DNA of 64,000 nt from Limosilactobacillus oris (GCF_025311495.1 NZ_CP104398.1:1943884-2007883); one strand, 5' to 3'; positions 13,892 to 24,306 are shown, numbered from the stretch's first letter. A program made the numbers and translations. The notes: generated by a model not told the origin, from the letters alone.

Positions 13892-14125
13892 TAATAAGCA
13901 ATGACCGAAAGAGTAGTGAGTCGTGTAGTGCCTAGCGAGGGCCGGTTGGTGAAAGGGCCTGGCTGCTGACTGACGAATGTAGCTCGGGAGCTGATTGGCT
14001 GAACCTTTATTAGGCTAATCCGGTTCATCACCGTTACCAAATGAATGAGGGGAGTCATGACTTGGCTCAATTTAGGTGGTAACGCGAGCAATCGTCCTAT
14101 CAGAAATGATGGGGCGATTTTTTTA
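13892..14125 (+). promoter_or_regulatory. T-box riboswitch, valine specifier, upstream of valS
   Basis: Stem I has an AGTA / GAA S-turn and the specifier GTA (13979-13981) in the context GAA-T-GTA-G, matching valine. The antiterminator bulge motif is TGGTAACGCG (14077-14086; canonical is TGGTACCGCG), whose TGGT fits tRNA-Val with A73. The terminator is a 13-bp stem (14090-14102 / 14107-14119) with a 4-nt loop and six T. Uncharged tRNA-Val should favour readthrough into valS. Confidence 0.9.
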
Positions 14126-14182
14126 TTAGTCGTGCTTACGAAGATGATGGAGTAAACAAAATGTGAAAGGAGCGATTATACG

Positions 14183-16834
14183 ATGACAAAAGAGATGTCA
14201 ACTAAGTATGATCCGTCAGCAGTTGAAACTGGCCGCTACCAATGGTGGATTGACCAGGGCCTGTTCAAACCCAGCGGTGACAAGAAGGCCCACCCGTATT
14301 CTATCGTGATCCCGCCGCCGAATGTTACCGGGAAACTTCACTTGGGCCACGCCTGGGATACGACCCTGCAAGATATTATTATCCGGCAAAAGCGGATGCA
14401 GGGTTATGACGTTCTGTGGATTCCGGGAATGGACCACGCCGGAATTGCCACCCAGGCGAAGGTGGAAGCCCGGTTGCGCAAGCAGGGGATTTCCCGTTAC
14501 GACCTGGGCCGGGAAAAGTTCGTTCAACAGGTCTGGGACTGGAAGGACGAGTACGCCGACATTATCCACCAGCAATGGGCCAAGATGGGGATTTCCGTTG
14601 ATTACGACCGGGAACGCTTTACCCTGGATGAGGGGCTGAACAAGGCCGTGCGGAAGGTCTTCGTTGACCTTTACAAGAAGGGCTTGATTTACCGGGGAAC
14701 TTACATTATCAACTGGGATCCGCAAGCGCGGACGGCCCTGTCTGACATTGAAGTTGTCCACAAGGATGATCAGGGGGCCTTCTACCACGTTAAATACCCG
14801 TTTACCGACGGCACGACCTTTAACGGCAAGGACTACATCGAAATTGCCACGACCCGTCCGGAAACGATGTTTGGTGACGAAGCGGTTGCTGTCCACCCTG
14901 ACGACGAACGCTACAAGGAACTGGTCGGCAAGAAGGTCAAAGTACCACTGGTTGACCGGGAAATCGAAATCATTGCCGATGAATACGTTACCCCAGACTT
15001 CGGAACGGGGATGGTTAAGATTACCCCAGCCCACGACCCGAACGACTTCAAAGTTGGTAAGCGCCACAACTTGCCAGAACTGAACACGATGAATGAAGAC
15101 GCCACAATGAACGAAAATGCCGGCAAGTACGAAGGTATGGACCGGTTTGAAGCCCGGAAGGCAATCGTCAAGGACCTGGAAGATCAAGGCTACATGCTCA
15201 AAGTAGTGCCAATTACCCACTCAGTTGGTCACTCCGAACGGACCGGGGTCCAAGTCGAAGCGCGCCTGTCGACCCAGTGGTTTGTTAAGATGAAGCCACT
15301 GGCTGAAATGGCACTCAAGAACCAGCAGACGGACGACCGGGTAAACTTTATTCCCGAACGGTTCGAGCACACCTTTACCCAGTGGATGGAAAATATTCAT
15401 GACTGGGTAATCTCTCGACAACTCTGGTGGGGTCACCGGATTCCGGCCTGGTACAACAAGCAGACCGGGGAAGTTTACGTCGGAATGGAAGCACCAAAGG
15501 ATGCCGAGAACTGGGAGCAGGATAGTGATGTCCTTGACACCTGGTTCTCCAGTGCCCTCTGGCCGTTCTCAACAATGGGCTGGCCGGATACTGATTCCGC
15601 AGACTTCAAGCGCTACTTCCCAACCAACACCCTGGTTACTGGTTACGACATCATCTTCTTCTGGGTTTCCCGGATGATTTTCCAGTCACTCGAATTTACT
15701 GGCAAGGCACCGTTTAAGAACGTTCTCCTGCACGGTTTGATTCGGGATGAACAGGGCCGGAAGATGAGTAAGTCTCTCGGAAACGGGATTGACCCAATGG
15801 ATGTCATCAAGAAGTACGGGGTGGACGCACTGCGCTGGTTCCTGATTACCGGTTCCACCCCAGGCCAGGACATTCGATTCTCCTACACCAAGATGGACGC
15901 GGCTTGGAACTTCATCAACAAGATTTGGAACGCCAGCCGGTACGTAATCATGAACCTTGGTGAGATGCCAGCACCAGTCCTGCCGGCCAAGGACAAGTGG
16001 GACTTAGCTGACCGGTGGATCCTAAGCCGGCTGAACGCCACGATTGAACAGGTTACCGAAATGTCAGAGAAGTTTGAATTCGGTGAAGTTGGTCGGGCGC
16101 TTTACAACTTTATCTGGAACGACTTCTGTGACTGGTACATTGAAATGACCAAGGAGAAGCTGAATAACGGGACCGCAGAAGAAAAGGCCGATACCAAGAA
16201 CATTCTTGGCTACGTCCTGGATCAAACCCTGAAGCTCCTCCACCCAATCATGCCGTTCGTGACGGAAAAACTTTGGCAGTCGATGCCGCACGATGGCAAG
16301 TCGATCATGGTAGCTGCTTACCCAACGGCTGATGCTGAACTGAATGATTCGGCCGCAACGGAGCAAATGGACAGCCTGATTGAAATGATCAAGGCAGTCC
16401 GGAACATCCGGAACGAAGCTAACGCGCCGATGTCGAAGCCGGTAGACATCCTGGTTAAGACTAAGGACGCCCATCTGGCCGAGATGCTCAATGCGAACCG
16501 CGATTACATCGATCGCTTCTGTCACCCGGCAGAATTAAAGATCGGGGCCGACGTGGAAGCACCAAAGCTGGCGATGTCCAGTATCCTGGCCGGGGCGGAA
16601 GTCTTTATCCCGATGGCTGAATTGGTCGACCTGGACGAAGAACGGTCCAAGATGGAGAAAGAAATTGCCAAGCTGGAAAAGGAAGTTGAACGTTCCAACA
16701 AGAAGCTCGGCAACAAGAAGTTTGTTGAAAATGCTCCTGAAAAGGTCGTTGAAGCCGAAAAGCAAAAGGCGGTTGAGTGGCAGCAAAAGCTGGTAGCCGC
16801 ACAAGATCGCTTGGCTTCATTGCAAGATGCTTAA
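14183..16834 (+). CDS. valS: Valyl-tRNA synthetase
   Basis: 883 aa class I synthetase. Visible: HLGH (about 53-56), the CP1 editing domain (about 190-390), KMSKS (from about 528), an anticodon-binding helical domain and a C-terminal coiled-coil tRNA-binding arm (about 815-880). Full length for the family. Its T-box leader with a valine specifier supports the substrate. A terminator follows 18 bases after the stop. Confidence 0.97.
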   Translation: MTKEMSTKYDPSAVETGRYQWWIDQGLFKPSGDKKAHPYSIVIPPPNVTGKLHLGHAWDTTLQDIIIRQKRMQGYDVLWIPGMDHAGIATQAKVEARLRKQGISRYDLGREKFVQQVWDWKDEYADIIHQQWAKMGISVDYDRERFTLDEGLNKAVRKVFVDLYKKGLIYRGTYIINWDPQARTALSDIEVVHKDDQGAFYHVKYPFTDGTTFNGKDYIEIATTRPETMFGDEAVAVHPDDERYKELVGKKVKVPLVDREIEIIADEYVTPDFGTGMVKITPAHDPNDFKVGKRHNLPELNTMNEDATMNENAGKYEGMDRFEARKAIVKDLEDQGYMLKVVPITHSVGHSERTGVQVEARLSTQWFVKMKPLAEMALKNQQTDDRVNFIPERFEHTFTQWMENIHDWVISRQLWWGHRIPAWYNKQTGEVYVGMEAPKDAENWEQDSDVLDTWFSSALWPFSTMGWPDTDSADFKRYFPTNTLVTGYDIIFFWVSRMIFQSLEFTGKAPFKNVLLHGLIRDEQGRKMSKSLGNGIDPMDVIKKYGVDALRWFLITGSTPGQDIRFSYTKMDAAWNFINKIWNASRYVIMNLGEMPAPVLPAKDKWDLADRWILSRLNATIEQVTEMSEKFEFGEVGRALYNFIWNDFCDWYIEMTKEKLNNGTAEEKADTKNILGYVLDQTLKLLHPIMPFVTEKLWQSMPHDGKSIMVAAYPTADAELNDSAATEQMDSLIEMIKAVRNIRNEANAPMSKPVDILVKTKDAHLAEMLNANRDYIDRFCHPAELKIGADVEAPKLAMSSILAGAEVFIPMAELVDLDEERSKMEKEIAKLEKEVERSNKKLGNKKFVENAPEKVVEAEKQKAVEWQQKLVAAQDRLASLQDA

Positions 16835-16851
16835 CATTAATTGATGTCCCC

Positions 16852-16899
16852 AACAAGGCGGTTAACCGGTCAATCGTGACTCGTTGACCGCCTTGTTTT
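16852..16899 (+). terminator. Terminator between valS and folC
   Basis: 15-bp stem (16852-16866 / 16883-16897) with a 16-nt loop followed by a short T run. folC starts only 19 bases later, so readthrough may still supply it. Confidence 0.7.
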
Positions 16900-16917
16900 G
16901 AATAAAGGAGGATTAAG

Positions 16918-18234
16918 ATGATTTCAACGTATGAAGAGGCGTTGGCTTTTATCCACGGCCGGACGAAATTCAAGAAAATTCCGACGCTCAAGCGGATGCG
17001 GCGCTTTTTAAAAGAACTCGGCGACCCGCAGGAGGGCTTAAAGTACATCCACGTCACCGGAACCAATGGGAAGGGGTCGGTCGTGGCGATGATGCGGTCA
17101 ATGCTGCTGGAAAGCGGCTTGACGGTTGGCAGCTTTACTTCGCCCTTTATCACCCGCTTTAACGAACGAATCGAGCTTAATGGCGAACAGATCAGCGACG
17201 CGGACCTGGTGCGGCTGACGAACCAGGTCGCCGGGGTAGTGGCTAAACTTGACCAGGCCTTACCCGAGGGGGGACCGACGGAGTTTGAAATTGATACGGC
17301 CATCATGTTTTTGTACATGGCGGAAAAACAGCCGGACGTGGTACTGCTGGAAGTTGGAATCGGGGGCCTCTATGATTCGACAAACGTGATCGTTCCCGAA
17401 GTCAGCGTGATTACGACGGTCGGCTGGGACCACATGAAGTACTTGGGGAATACCCTAGCAGAAATTGCCGCGCAAAAGGCGGGTATTATTAAGGCGGGCC
17501 GTCCAGTAGTAGTCGGTCAATTGCCAGCAAGTGCCGCAACTGTGATTAAGCAAACGGCAGTGGCAAAGAACGCCCGCTTGTACGCGTTGGATCGTGACTT
17601 TACGGTTAAAAAGACCGCCAACCACCGTTTCTTTGCTCAGATTACTTATTCTGGGGTGGGACTGCACCAGCTTCGGGGACAGTTAGGCCTGGGCGGTGAC
17701 TATCAGGTGGAAAACGCCGCGGTGGCTCTGACGGCAGTCCAATTATTTCTCACGAGTAACCATTACCCCCTGGACCGGCATGCCTTGCTGACCGGCTTGG
17801 CAGAGACGCGGTGGCCGGGACGACTGGAACCCGTTAACACGGAACCGTTGGTGTTGTTGGATGGGGCGCATAACCTTCCTGGAATCCAGGCACTAGTTAA
17901 GACGATTCGTGATGATTTCGCCGACCGGGACGTTTACCTGCTGGTGGCCATTTTGGCCGACAAGCAGTACGAGCTGATGCTTGGAGAGCTGGCGAGCCTT
18001 GGAAATGTCCATATCACCGTTACCCACTTTGCGGGACCGGGGCCTAAGCGACCAAGCGCTGACTTGGCCGCGGCTGCCCAGCAGATCAAGGCCCGCTACC
18101 CAATTCAAGTTGTCGAACAATGGCAATTGGCTTTTCAGCAGGTAGCTCAGGAACTAAGCAGCGACGACGTTATGATTGTCACCGGCTCACTTTATTTTAT
18201 TTCAGAAGTTCACCACCTATTTGATGCAAATTAG
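16918..18234 (+). CDS. folC: Folylpolyglutamate synthase / dihydrofolate synthase
   Basis: 438 aa, ATG after AAGGAGG. Mur-ligase fold: ATP-binding loop TGTNGKGSV (about 47-55), a central domain with GLYDSTN, and a C-terminal ligase domain starting near ETRWPGRLE. It adds glutamates to folates in the cytosol. The valS-folC order is that of Bacillus and lactobacilli. Confidence 0.93.
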   Translation: MISTYEEALAFIHGRTKFKKIPTLKRMRRFLKELGDPQEGLKYIHVTGTNGKGSVVAMMRSMLLESGLTVGSFTSPFITRFNERIELNGEQISDADLVRLTNQVAGVVAKLDQALPEGGPTEFEIDTAIMFLYMAEKQPDVVLLEVGIGGLYDSTNVIVPEVSVITTVGWDHMKYLGNTLAEIAAQKAGIIKAGRPVVVGQLPASAATVIKQTAVAKNARLYALDRDFTVKKTANHRFFAQITYSGVGLHQLRGQLGLGGDYQVENAAVALTAVQLFLTSNHYPLDRHALLTGLAETRWPGRLEPVNTEPLVLLDGAHNLPGIQALVKTIRDDFADRDVYLLVAILADKQYELMLGELASLGNVHITVTHFAGPGPKRPSADLAAAAQQIKARYPIQVVEQWQLAFQQVAQELSSDDVMIVTGSLYFISEVHHLFDAN

Positions 18235-18282
18235 GAAAGCAGTCGTATTTATTATTTAGAGCCGAAAAGGAGAATGATAAGT

Positions 18283-18900
18283 ATGACTAACTCAGTTGAA
18301 GATCAGTACGTCAATTTACTAGCCCGGAGTATTCCCGCGGCGACAATCAAGCGTAATAAAGAACTTTTTTTGAAGTTTTTAGACTGGTTTCCCAACCCGC
18401 TCGCGGTTAAACAGATGTCACGTGCCCAGCGATCCCAGGTCCTGGAGTGGGGCCCGGAAATGCGGGCCTTGATTGCGGGAATTGAGCTTGGAAAACTGGT
18501 AGGGAAGAGCCACCCGGAAATTTGCGGACACGCATACTCCAGCGTGACGCTAGGCCAGCAGATGATCGACTACTTTGCGGGTGATGAGCAGGAAAGTGTT
18601 GTGATTGCCTGTACTGATGTTCATAATGACGTTATCGACTACAAGACGGTCTTCAAGGGTGGTCAGAGTGAGTGTCTCTTGTACCCTGACCAGATCTTTG
18701 CCTATGCACTGCGGCAATCCGCGACCGGAATTGTGATGGTCCATAATCATCCTTCTGGGGACGTCAAGCCCTCTGAACAGGACCTGCGGTTTGCCAAACG
18801 ACTAGAGCGGGGCAGTCGAATTCTCGGCCTTCAGATGCTGGACTTCCTGATTGTCGGTCAAGAGCAGTACTTTAGCTGGCGGGAAAGTCAGTTAAAGTAA
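18283..18900 (+). CDS. radC: RadC / UPF0758 family JAB-domain protein
   Basis: 205 aa. ATG 18283 is preferred over 18274, which sits only 2 bases from AAAGGAG. The C-terminal JAMM metalloprotease-like motif is intact: H154-N-H156-P-S-G and D167. An N-terminal helix-hairpin-helix-like part precedes it. Despite the name, a role in DNA repair is unproven. It precedes mreB as in many Firmicutes. Confidence 0.88.
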   Translation: MTNSVEDQYVNLLARSIPAATIKRNKELFLKFLDWFPNPLAVKQMSRAQRSQVLEWGPEMRALIAGIELGKLVGKSHPEICGHAYSSVTLGQQMIDYFAGDEQESVVIACTDVHNDVIDYKTVFKGGQSECLLYPDQIFAYALRQSATGIVMVHNHPSGDVKPSEQDLRFAKRLERGSRILGLQMLDFLIVGQEQYFSWRESQLK

Positions 18901-18991
18901 TAAAAGGTAAAGAAAGATTTAATTTCCCTAGTGAGGTTTTACCCGGAACGGCTAATAATGTATATTTATGTTCGTATGTGACCCGTGGCTA

Positions 18992-19000
18992 TGGTATAAT
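18992..19000 (+). promoter_or_regulatory. Promoter of mreB
   Basis: Extended -10 TGG-TATAAT (18992-19000), no good -35, 57 bases before the GTG start. Confidence 0.6.
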
Positions 19001-19057
19001 ATCCACGGTATTGAATTCAAAAGATTATCAGTCTTAAAAACGAAGGGAAGAAACAGA

Positions 19058-20059
19058 GTGCTAGGAATCGGAACCAAAAATTTGGGAATCGATCTGGGAA
19101 CTGCGAATACGATTGTCTACCTTGAGGGCAAGGGAATCGTACTCCGGGAGCCATCAGTTGTTGCGCGGAATGCTAAGTCCAACGAAGTTATTTCCGTTGG
19201 GAGCGACGCCCGTGACATGATTGGCCGAACCCCAGAAAGTATTGTTGCAATTCGGCCGATGAAGGACGGTGTGATTGCTGATTACGATACCACCGTTGCC
19301 ATGATGAAGTACTACATCAACAAGGCCCTCGGTAATGGGAATGGCAAGCCATACGTAATGGTTTGTGTCCCAAGCGGTATTACGGAAGTAGAAAAGCGGG
19401 CCGTAATCGACGCTACGCGGGTTGCTGGTGCGCGTGATGCGTACGTCATCGAGGAACCGTTTGCGGCCGCAATCGGTGCCGGTCTTCCAGTAATGGACCC
19501 GACCGGGAGCATGGTGGTTGATATTGGTGGTGGGACGACTGACGTTGCTACCATCTCACTGGGGGGAATCGTTTCTAGCCGGTCAATTCGGATGGCTGGT
19601 GACAAGATGAACGATGCCATTGCCCAGTATGTCCGGCAAAACATGAACCTCCTGATTGGTGAACGGACTGCCGAAAAGCTGAAGTGGGATGTTGGTTCTG
19701 CTTCCGTTGAAGCTGCCAAGGAAATGGGAACGACCGAAGTTCGCGGCCGGGATTTGGTAACCGGTTTGCCAAAGACGATGGAAGTATCCGCTGTGGACGT
19801 TTCAACTGCTCTTCAGGACGTTGTCGAAAACATTATTAATGCTATTAAGGGCACGCTTGAGGAAACTTCACCAGAAATTGCCGCGGACGTCATTGACCAC
19901 GGAATTGTTCTGACTGGTGGGGGAGCCTTGCTGAAGCACCTGCCAGATGTTATTGCGGATGCTACTAAGGTGCCAGTGTTTATCGCTAATGACCCGTTGG
20001 ACTGTGTAGCCATCGGGACTGGTGAATCACTAAAGAGCATTGACGTAATGAAGAAGTAA
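19058..20059 (+). CDS. mreB: Rod shape-determining protein MreB
   Basis: 333 aa from GTG 19058 (after GAAGGGAAG); an upstream open frame to 18968 crosses the promoter and is not coding. Actin fold: [10 protein letters not shown] phosphate-1 loop near the N-terminus, [12 protein letters not shown] phosphate-2 loop, and the adenosine motif LTGGGALL. It polymerises under the membrane to organise cell elongation with MreC, MreD and RodZ, all encoded in this window. Confidence 0.96.
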   Translation: MLGIGTKNLGIDLGTANTIVYLEGKGIVLREPSVVARNAKSNEVISVGSDARDMIGRTPESIVAIRPMKDGVIADYDTTVAMMKYYINKALGNGNGKPYVMVCVPSGITEVEKRAVIDATRVAGARDAYVIEEPFAAAIGAGLPVMDPTGSMVVDIGGGTTDVATISLGGIVSSRSIRMAGDKMNDAIAQYVRQNMNLLIGERTAEKLKWDVGSASVEAAKEMGTTEVRGRDLVTGLPKTMEVSAVDVSTALQDVVENIINAIKGTLEETSPEIAADVIDHGIVLTGGGALLKHLPDVIADATKVPVFIANDPLDCVAIGTGESLKSIDVMKK

Positions 20060-20134
20060 GCAAAGAGAAATGATTTTGAGATAGCTGTCAATTGACAGTC
20101 AAAGATATATCATTAGATTTGGCTAGTGATAGGC

Positions 20135-20176
20135 GGGGCTGGTCGCAAAACGATTTGTTTTGTCTAGCCCCCTTTT
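20135..20176 (+). terminator. Terminator-like hairpin between mreB and mreC
   Basis: GGGGCTGG (20135-20142) pairs with the CTAGCCCC block ending at 20171-20172, with further GCAAAAC / GTTTTGT pairing inside, followed by TTTT. A perfect palindrome CTGTCAATTGACAG lies upstream at 20085-20098. It would lower mreCD expression relative to mreB. Confidence 0.55.
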
Positions 20177-20204
20177 ATTATCTTGCCCACAATGGAGGAT
20201 TAGC

Positions 20205-21062
20205 ATGCAAAAATTCTTTTCCAATCGTCGGTTGGTGATCATTGTGGTAATTCTGGTTGTTTGTTTTGGCCTTATGGCAGGATCAGTTACCCTCCGCAAC
20301 CGGCGAAATACACCGCCATTGATTCAGCAGTTTGGCAACGATATCGTTGGCTTTGCTGATAGTGCGGTTGCGCTACCGGTTAACTGGCTGCAAACCAGCT
20401 TCAGCTCGGTTAACGATTTGATGAATACCTATTCGGAGAACCGTGAATTAAAGCAGCAAGTGACGGAATTGGCACAGACGAAGGTTCGGGACCAGACGCT
20501 TGCTCATGAGAATCAGCAATTGAAGCAGGAACTCAAGCTGGGAAAGTCGATGACTGATTATGATACTGTGACGGCGGCTGTGTTAACGCGGACCCCGTCG
20601 TCATGGCAGCAGCAGCTGGTCATTAACAAGGGCCAGTCCAGCGGGATCAAAAAGAATATGCCAGTGATGAGTGATGGTGGCCTGGTTGGCCGGATCGTGG
20701 AAGTCAACAAGACAAATAGCAAGGTTGAGCTGCTCAGTGACACTAATGAAGCTTCAAGTCGCTTTGCGATTTCTATTGGCGGGAGCAGCGACCAACTCGT
20801 CAACGGGATTATCACTGGTTATAATGCCGACCGGAATGAATTAGTAATGGGCCAGGTCAGCTCCAAGGCGAAAATCAAGAAGGGGACCAAGGTCGTTACC
20901 AGTGGTATGGGTGGCGTTACTCCGAAGGGCCTCTATGTCGGGAAAGTTGCTCGAATCGGCAAGGATGATTACGGCCTTGCCCAGAAGGTGTACATTACGC
21001 CGGCCAGCAACTTTAATGACATCAATATTGTTACCGTTGCGGAAAGTACTGCTCGGGAGTGA
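20205..21062 (+). CDS. mreC: Rod shape-determining protein MreC
   Basis: 285 aa from ATG 20205 (after TGGAGGAT); the upstream frame from 20160 runs through the terminator. One N-terminal membrane helix (about 8-27), a coiled coil (about 65-105) and the extracellular beta-domain pair. It links MreB filaments to the elongation enzymes outside the membrane. Confidence 0.92.
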   Translation: MQKFFSNRRLVIIVVILVVCFGLMAGSVTLRNRRNTPPLIQQFGNDIVGFADSAVALPVNWLQTSFSSVNDLMNTYSENRELKQQVTELAQTKVRDQTLAHENQQLKQELKLGKSMTDYDTVTAAVLTRTPSSWQQQLVINKGQSSGIKKNMPVMSDGGLVGRIVEVNKTNSKVELLSDTNEASSRFAISIGGSSDQLVNGIITGYNADRNELVMGQVSSKAKIKKGTKVVTSGMGGVTPKGLYVGKVARIGKDDYGLAQKVYITPASNFNDINIVTVAESTARE

Positions 21063-21067
21063 TTGCC

Positions 21068-21604
21068 ATGTACCGATTATCACGATTAAAGTATGTTTTC
21101 CCGCTTGGCCTGTTTGTCTGCCTTTTTCTTGATGGTTCACTGAGCCATGTTTGGGCACCACTGTTTTTCCGCTACCCGTATTCGATGGCGAGTGAGCTGG
21201 TTATTCTGTGGCTGGTCTTATCCTACTTCTTTGAAGATGGGATTGAGATTCCGCTGATCCCGTTTGCAATCGCGGCGGGGGTGGTTGCCGATGTTTATAT
21301 ATCGGGGATCCTGGGCTTATACATGGTCCTCTTTCCCTGCATCGTTGCGCTCACCAGGATGTTCGCCCATTATTTTACCCCGTCTTTTTTGACGAACATC
21401 ATGATTTTCTTTGTTGATCTCGTGGTGTTTGCGACGGTCAACTACTGGGCCTACTCCCTGATTGGGGTTACCAGTGTCGGCTTTGGTGACTACCTAGCAT
21501 TCTCACTTGCACCGACCCTCGCGTTAAACCTTGTTTACTTTGTTGTCCTTTACTGGCCAATCCGGTCACTATATTCGTGGGCAACGACAGAAAAAACTAT
21601 GTAA
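21068..21604 (+). CDS. mreD: Rod shape-determining protein MreD
   Basis: 178 aa from ATG 21068, with GGGAG at proper spacing; an in-frame GTG at 21059 overlaps the mreC stop. Five to six hydrophobic segments and little else, as in the family. Integral membrane partner of MreC. Confidence 0.88.
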   Translation: MYRLSRLKYVFPLGLFVCLFLDGSLSHVWAPLFFRYPYSMASELVILWLVLSYFFEDGIEIPLIPFAIAAGVVADVYISGILGLYMVLFPCIVALTRMFAHYFTPSFLTNIMIFFVDLVVFATVNYWAYSLIGVTSVGFGDYLAFSLAPTLALNLVYFVVLYWPIRSLYSWATTEKTM

Positions 21605-21610
21605 ATTGGC

Positions 21611-21639
21611 TTGACATTAAAATATAATGAGTGTAGTAT
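21611..21639 (+). promoter_or_regulatory. Promoter of the ABC transporter T-box transcript
   Basis: TTGACA (21611-21616), 17-nt spacer, TAGTAT (21634-21639). A TATAAT at 21623 is too close to the -35 to serve. Confidence 0.65.
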
Positions 21640-21654
21640 CATTTACAATCAATA

Positions 21655-22042
21655 AAGCAAATGACAATGAACAGACTAGTAAAGTGCTTCTAGCAGCTAA
21701 GAGAGTCTAGGCTGGTGGGAATGGACCTGTTAAAGTACTTGAATCACATCTGTGAGTTGACCTTCTGAAGCCTAGTAGGTTGGTCCGGGGTCGCCCGTTA
21801 CAGCACGGAGTTTATCATAATGAACTCGCTAAGGCCAGTTACCGTGAGGGACTGGCAAGATGAGGTGGAACCGCGGAAACGCCCTCGGAGCCAAATTGGC
21901 TCGGGGGTGTTTTTGTTTTCCAGCGAGGTGGGCGCAGACTTGATGAACTTACCGAGGCGGGTGCTGTGAAGCGGCCGCAAATTGAGGTGGTACCACGATT
22001 GATTCGTCCTCTAGGATCCAGTTGGATTCTAGGGGACTTTTT
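21655..22042 (+). promoter_or_regulatory. T-box leader with two antiterminator/terminator modules, predicted histidine specifier
   Basis: Stem I carries AGTA (21678-21681) opposite GAA-T-CAC-A; the lower helix is ACAGA / TCTGT. The specifier at 21745-21747 is then CAC (His), the same layout as the valS leader in this window. Module 1: GGTGGAACCGCGG (21864-21876) and a terminator (21880-21915). Module 2, only about 70 nt later and without its own stem I: GGTGGTACCACG (21986-21997) and a perfect 14-bp terminator (22006-22019 / 22024-22037, five T). The bulges are TGGA and TGGT; tRNA-His usually has C73, which would predict TGGG. Confidence 0.8.
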
Positions 22043-22083
22043 GTTTAGGGCCATTTGCTGAACACGAGAAGGAGGATAATTAT

Positions 22084-22725
22084 ATGTCTTATATTTCATC
22101 AATTTTACCGTCATTATTCCAGGGGGCGTCGCTGACCCTGCAAATCTTCTTCTGGACACTGATTGGCTCTTTGCCGCTAGGAATCCTTGTTAGTCTGGGC
22201 TTGATTTCTAAGATTCGCCCTCTCAAGTGGATCCTGGAAATTTATGTGTGGTTAATGCGGGGGACGCCGCTCCTACTGCAATTGATTTTTGTCTTCTATG
22301 GCCTGCCAATCATTGGAATTGTCTTCCAACGTTATGACGCCGCTCTGGTAGCCTTTATCCTAAACTACGCTGCCTATTTCGCCGAAATCTTTCGGGGTGG
22401 GTTCCAGGCAATTGATGAAGGTCAATTTGAGGCGGCCCGGGTATTGCGGTTAAGCTATTGGCAAACCCTGCGCAAGATTGTGATTCCCCAAGTGGTCAAG
22501 ATCGTCATCCCGTCCATTGGTAATGAAGTAATCAACTTGGTGAAGGATTCATCACTGGTTTACGTAATTGGCCTGGGCGACCTGTTACGGGCCGGGAACG
22601 TCGCCACTTCACGGGATGTCACCCTGCTGCCGTTACTGCTGGTCGGCTTGATCTACCTAATTTTAGTTGGGATCTGCACGTTGATATTGCGGAAGGTTGA
22701 ACAACGCTACGCATACTTTAAGTAG
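22084..22725 (+). CDS. Amino-acid ABC transporter permease (predicted histidine)
   Basis: 213 aa, HisM/GlnP-type permease with about five membrane helices and the EAA loop (FEAARVLRLSYWQTLRKIVIP) that docks the ATPase. First gene of a permease-ATPase-binding protein operon under the T-box. The histidine call rests on the specifier codon; proteins of this family alone do not reveal the substrate. Compare the hisXYZ-type operons predicted from T-box studies. Confidence 0.85.
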   Translation: MSYISSILPSLFQGASLTLQIFFWTLIGSLPLGILVSLGLISKIRPLKWILEIYVWLMRGTPLLLQLIFVFYGLPIIGIVFQRYDAALVAFILNYAAYFAEIFRGGFQAIDEGQFEAARVLRLSYWQTLRKIVIPQVVKIVIPSIGNEVINLVKDSSLVYVIGLGDLLRAGNVATSRDVTLLPLLLVGLIYLILVGICTLILRKVEQRYAYFK

Positions 22726-22736
22726 GAGGAATTGCA

Positions 22737-23411
22737 ATGTTAGAAGTTAAGAATTTAACGAAGAGTTTTGGCAACCGGGTCATCTTGGACAACGTTAACT
22801 TGACGGTAAAAGATGGCGAAATTTTAAGCATTGTCGGTCCTTCTGGAGCCGGGAAGACGACCCTGCTTCGTTGCATCACTGGTTTGGAAACGGCAGATAG
22901 CGGGCAGTTTTTGGTCGACGGCCAGCCCTTTGATCCTCAGGGGAGTAAGGACACGGACCGGGTGATCGGGGTAGTCTTTCAGGACTACAACCTTTTTCCT
23001 AACTTATCCGTTATGGAGAATATTACCCTTGCCCCGACGATGGTTCTGAAGAAGGATACAGCGGCGGCAGTCAAGGACGCTAAGGTTCTCTTAGAAGAGC
23101 TGGGATTGAGTACGAAGGGTGACCTCTACCCCTACCAGCTATCTGGCGGACAGAAGCAGCGGGTCGCCATTGCCCGGGCACTGGCAATGAAACCGAAAAT
23201 TCTCTGCTACGATGAACCAACTTCAGCGTTGGATCCCAACCTGCGGCAAGAAGTAGCCAAAATCATTTTGGGGCTGAAGAAGGACGGGATGACCCAACTG
23301 GTAGTTACCCACGATTTTGACTTTGCTGATACGATTGCGGACGATATTTTGAAGGTGCAGGCCCTTGATAAGGCTGTAAACCAGGTAGAAGATCTGGGTA
23401 AGGACGCTTAA
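22737..23411 (+). CDS. Amino-acid ABC transporter ATP-binding protein
   Basis: 224 aa. Walker A GPSGAGKTT (34-42), signature LSGGQKQR (about 135-142), Walker B ILCYDEP with the following DLoop SALDP, and the switch histidine in VTHDFDFADT. It drives import by the permease encoded 11 bases upstream. The C-terminus is slightly shorter than in GlnQ. Confidence 0.9.
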   Translation: MLEVKNLTKSFGNRVILDNVNLTVKDGEILSIVGPSGAGKTTLLRCITGLETADSGQFLVDGQPFDPQGSKDTDRVIGVVFQDYNLFPNLSVMENITLAPTMVLKKDTAAAVKDAKVLLEELGLSTKGDLYPYQLSGGQKQRVAIARALAMKPKILCYDEPTSALDPNLRQEVAKIILGLKKDGMTQLVVTHDFDFADTIADDILKVQALDKAVNQVEDLGKDA

Positions 23412-23432
23412 AAAGAAAAGAGGAAGAGGCAT

Positions 23433-24281
23433 ATGAAAAAGGTTAAGGCAATCTGGCTGTTGCTGATCCTGCTGATCCCCACTTTCTTGCTGGGGGGCTG
23501 CGAGAGTGTTACGACCCGGGCCAATACGCAGGATACCTGGTCGCGGATTGAGCGCCGTAAAAAAGTGGTGATTGGCCTAGATGATAGCTTTGTGCCGATG
23601 GGCTTTCGCGAAAAGAACGGTAAGCTGGTTGGCTATGATGTGGACCTTGCGAAGGCAGTCTTTAAGCTGTATGGGATTAAGGCTGATTTTCAGACCATTG
23701 ACTGGTCAATGAAAGAGACCGAGTTGAAGAACGGGACGATTGACCTGCTGTGGAATGGTTATTCCATAAATCCGAGCCGGGAAAAGAAAGTTGCCTTTAG
23801 CCGGCCATACCTAGACAACCGGCAGGTCCTGGTAACGAAAAAGAGCAGCCACATTGACGGCTTGAGTGGGATGGCTGGTAAGTCGCTGGGGGTCCAAAAT
23901 GGGTCTACTGGGGCGGCGGTTCTGGATGCTAAGCCTAAGCTGTTAAAGGATAAAATTAAAAATAAGTCTGCGGTCCTCTATGATACCTTCCCGGATGCCT
24001 TCATTGACCTCAATGCTAACCGGATTCAGGGCATCCTAATGGATCAGGTGTATGCCGACTATTACGTTGACCACCAGAAGGACAAGAATGCTTATCAGGT
24101 TTATGAGAGCAAGCAGCTGCCGGCAGAATACTTTGGTGTTGGGATGCGGAAAGGTGACAAGACCCTCCGCAAGAAAATCAACCAGGGCTTAGGCCGCCTG
24201 CAAAAGGATGGTCAGCTCCGGCAGATTAATGAAAAGTGGTTTGGCAAGGACAGTAACTTCCTGGGCCCAGATAGTGAATAG
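23433..24281 (+). CDS. Amino-acid ABC transporter substrate-binding lipoprotein
   Basis: 282 aa. Signal peptide with lipobox LLGGC (C23), then a family 3 periplasmic-binding fold (KKVVIGLDDSFVPMGFRE, GYDVDLAKAVF, and a typical C-terminal NEKWFG). It is membrane-anchored outside the cell and delivers ligand to the permease. A terminator follows. Confidence 0.88.
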   Translation: MKKVKAIWLLLILLIPTFLLGGCESVTTRANTQDTWSRIERRKKVVIGLDDSFVPMGFREKNGKLVGYDVDLAKAVFKLYGIKADFQTIDWSMKETELKNGTIDLLWNGYSINPSREKKVAFSRPYLDNRQVLVTKKSSHIDGLSGMAGKSLGVQNGSTGAAVLDAKPKLLKDKIKNKSAVLYDTFPDAFIDLNANRIQGILMDQVYADYYVDHQKDKNAYQVYESKQLPAEYFGVGMRKGDKTLRKKINQGLGRLQKDGQLRQINEKWFGKDSNFLGPDSE

Positions 24282-24306
24282 GAATAGGCCTATCAATTCG
24301 AAAAAA

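Noticed and set aside
14216..15220. 334-codon open frame on the - strand inside valS
   Set aside because: Mirror of valS codon bias; valS is certain, and the reverse frame has no ribosome binding site or recognisable domain.
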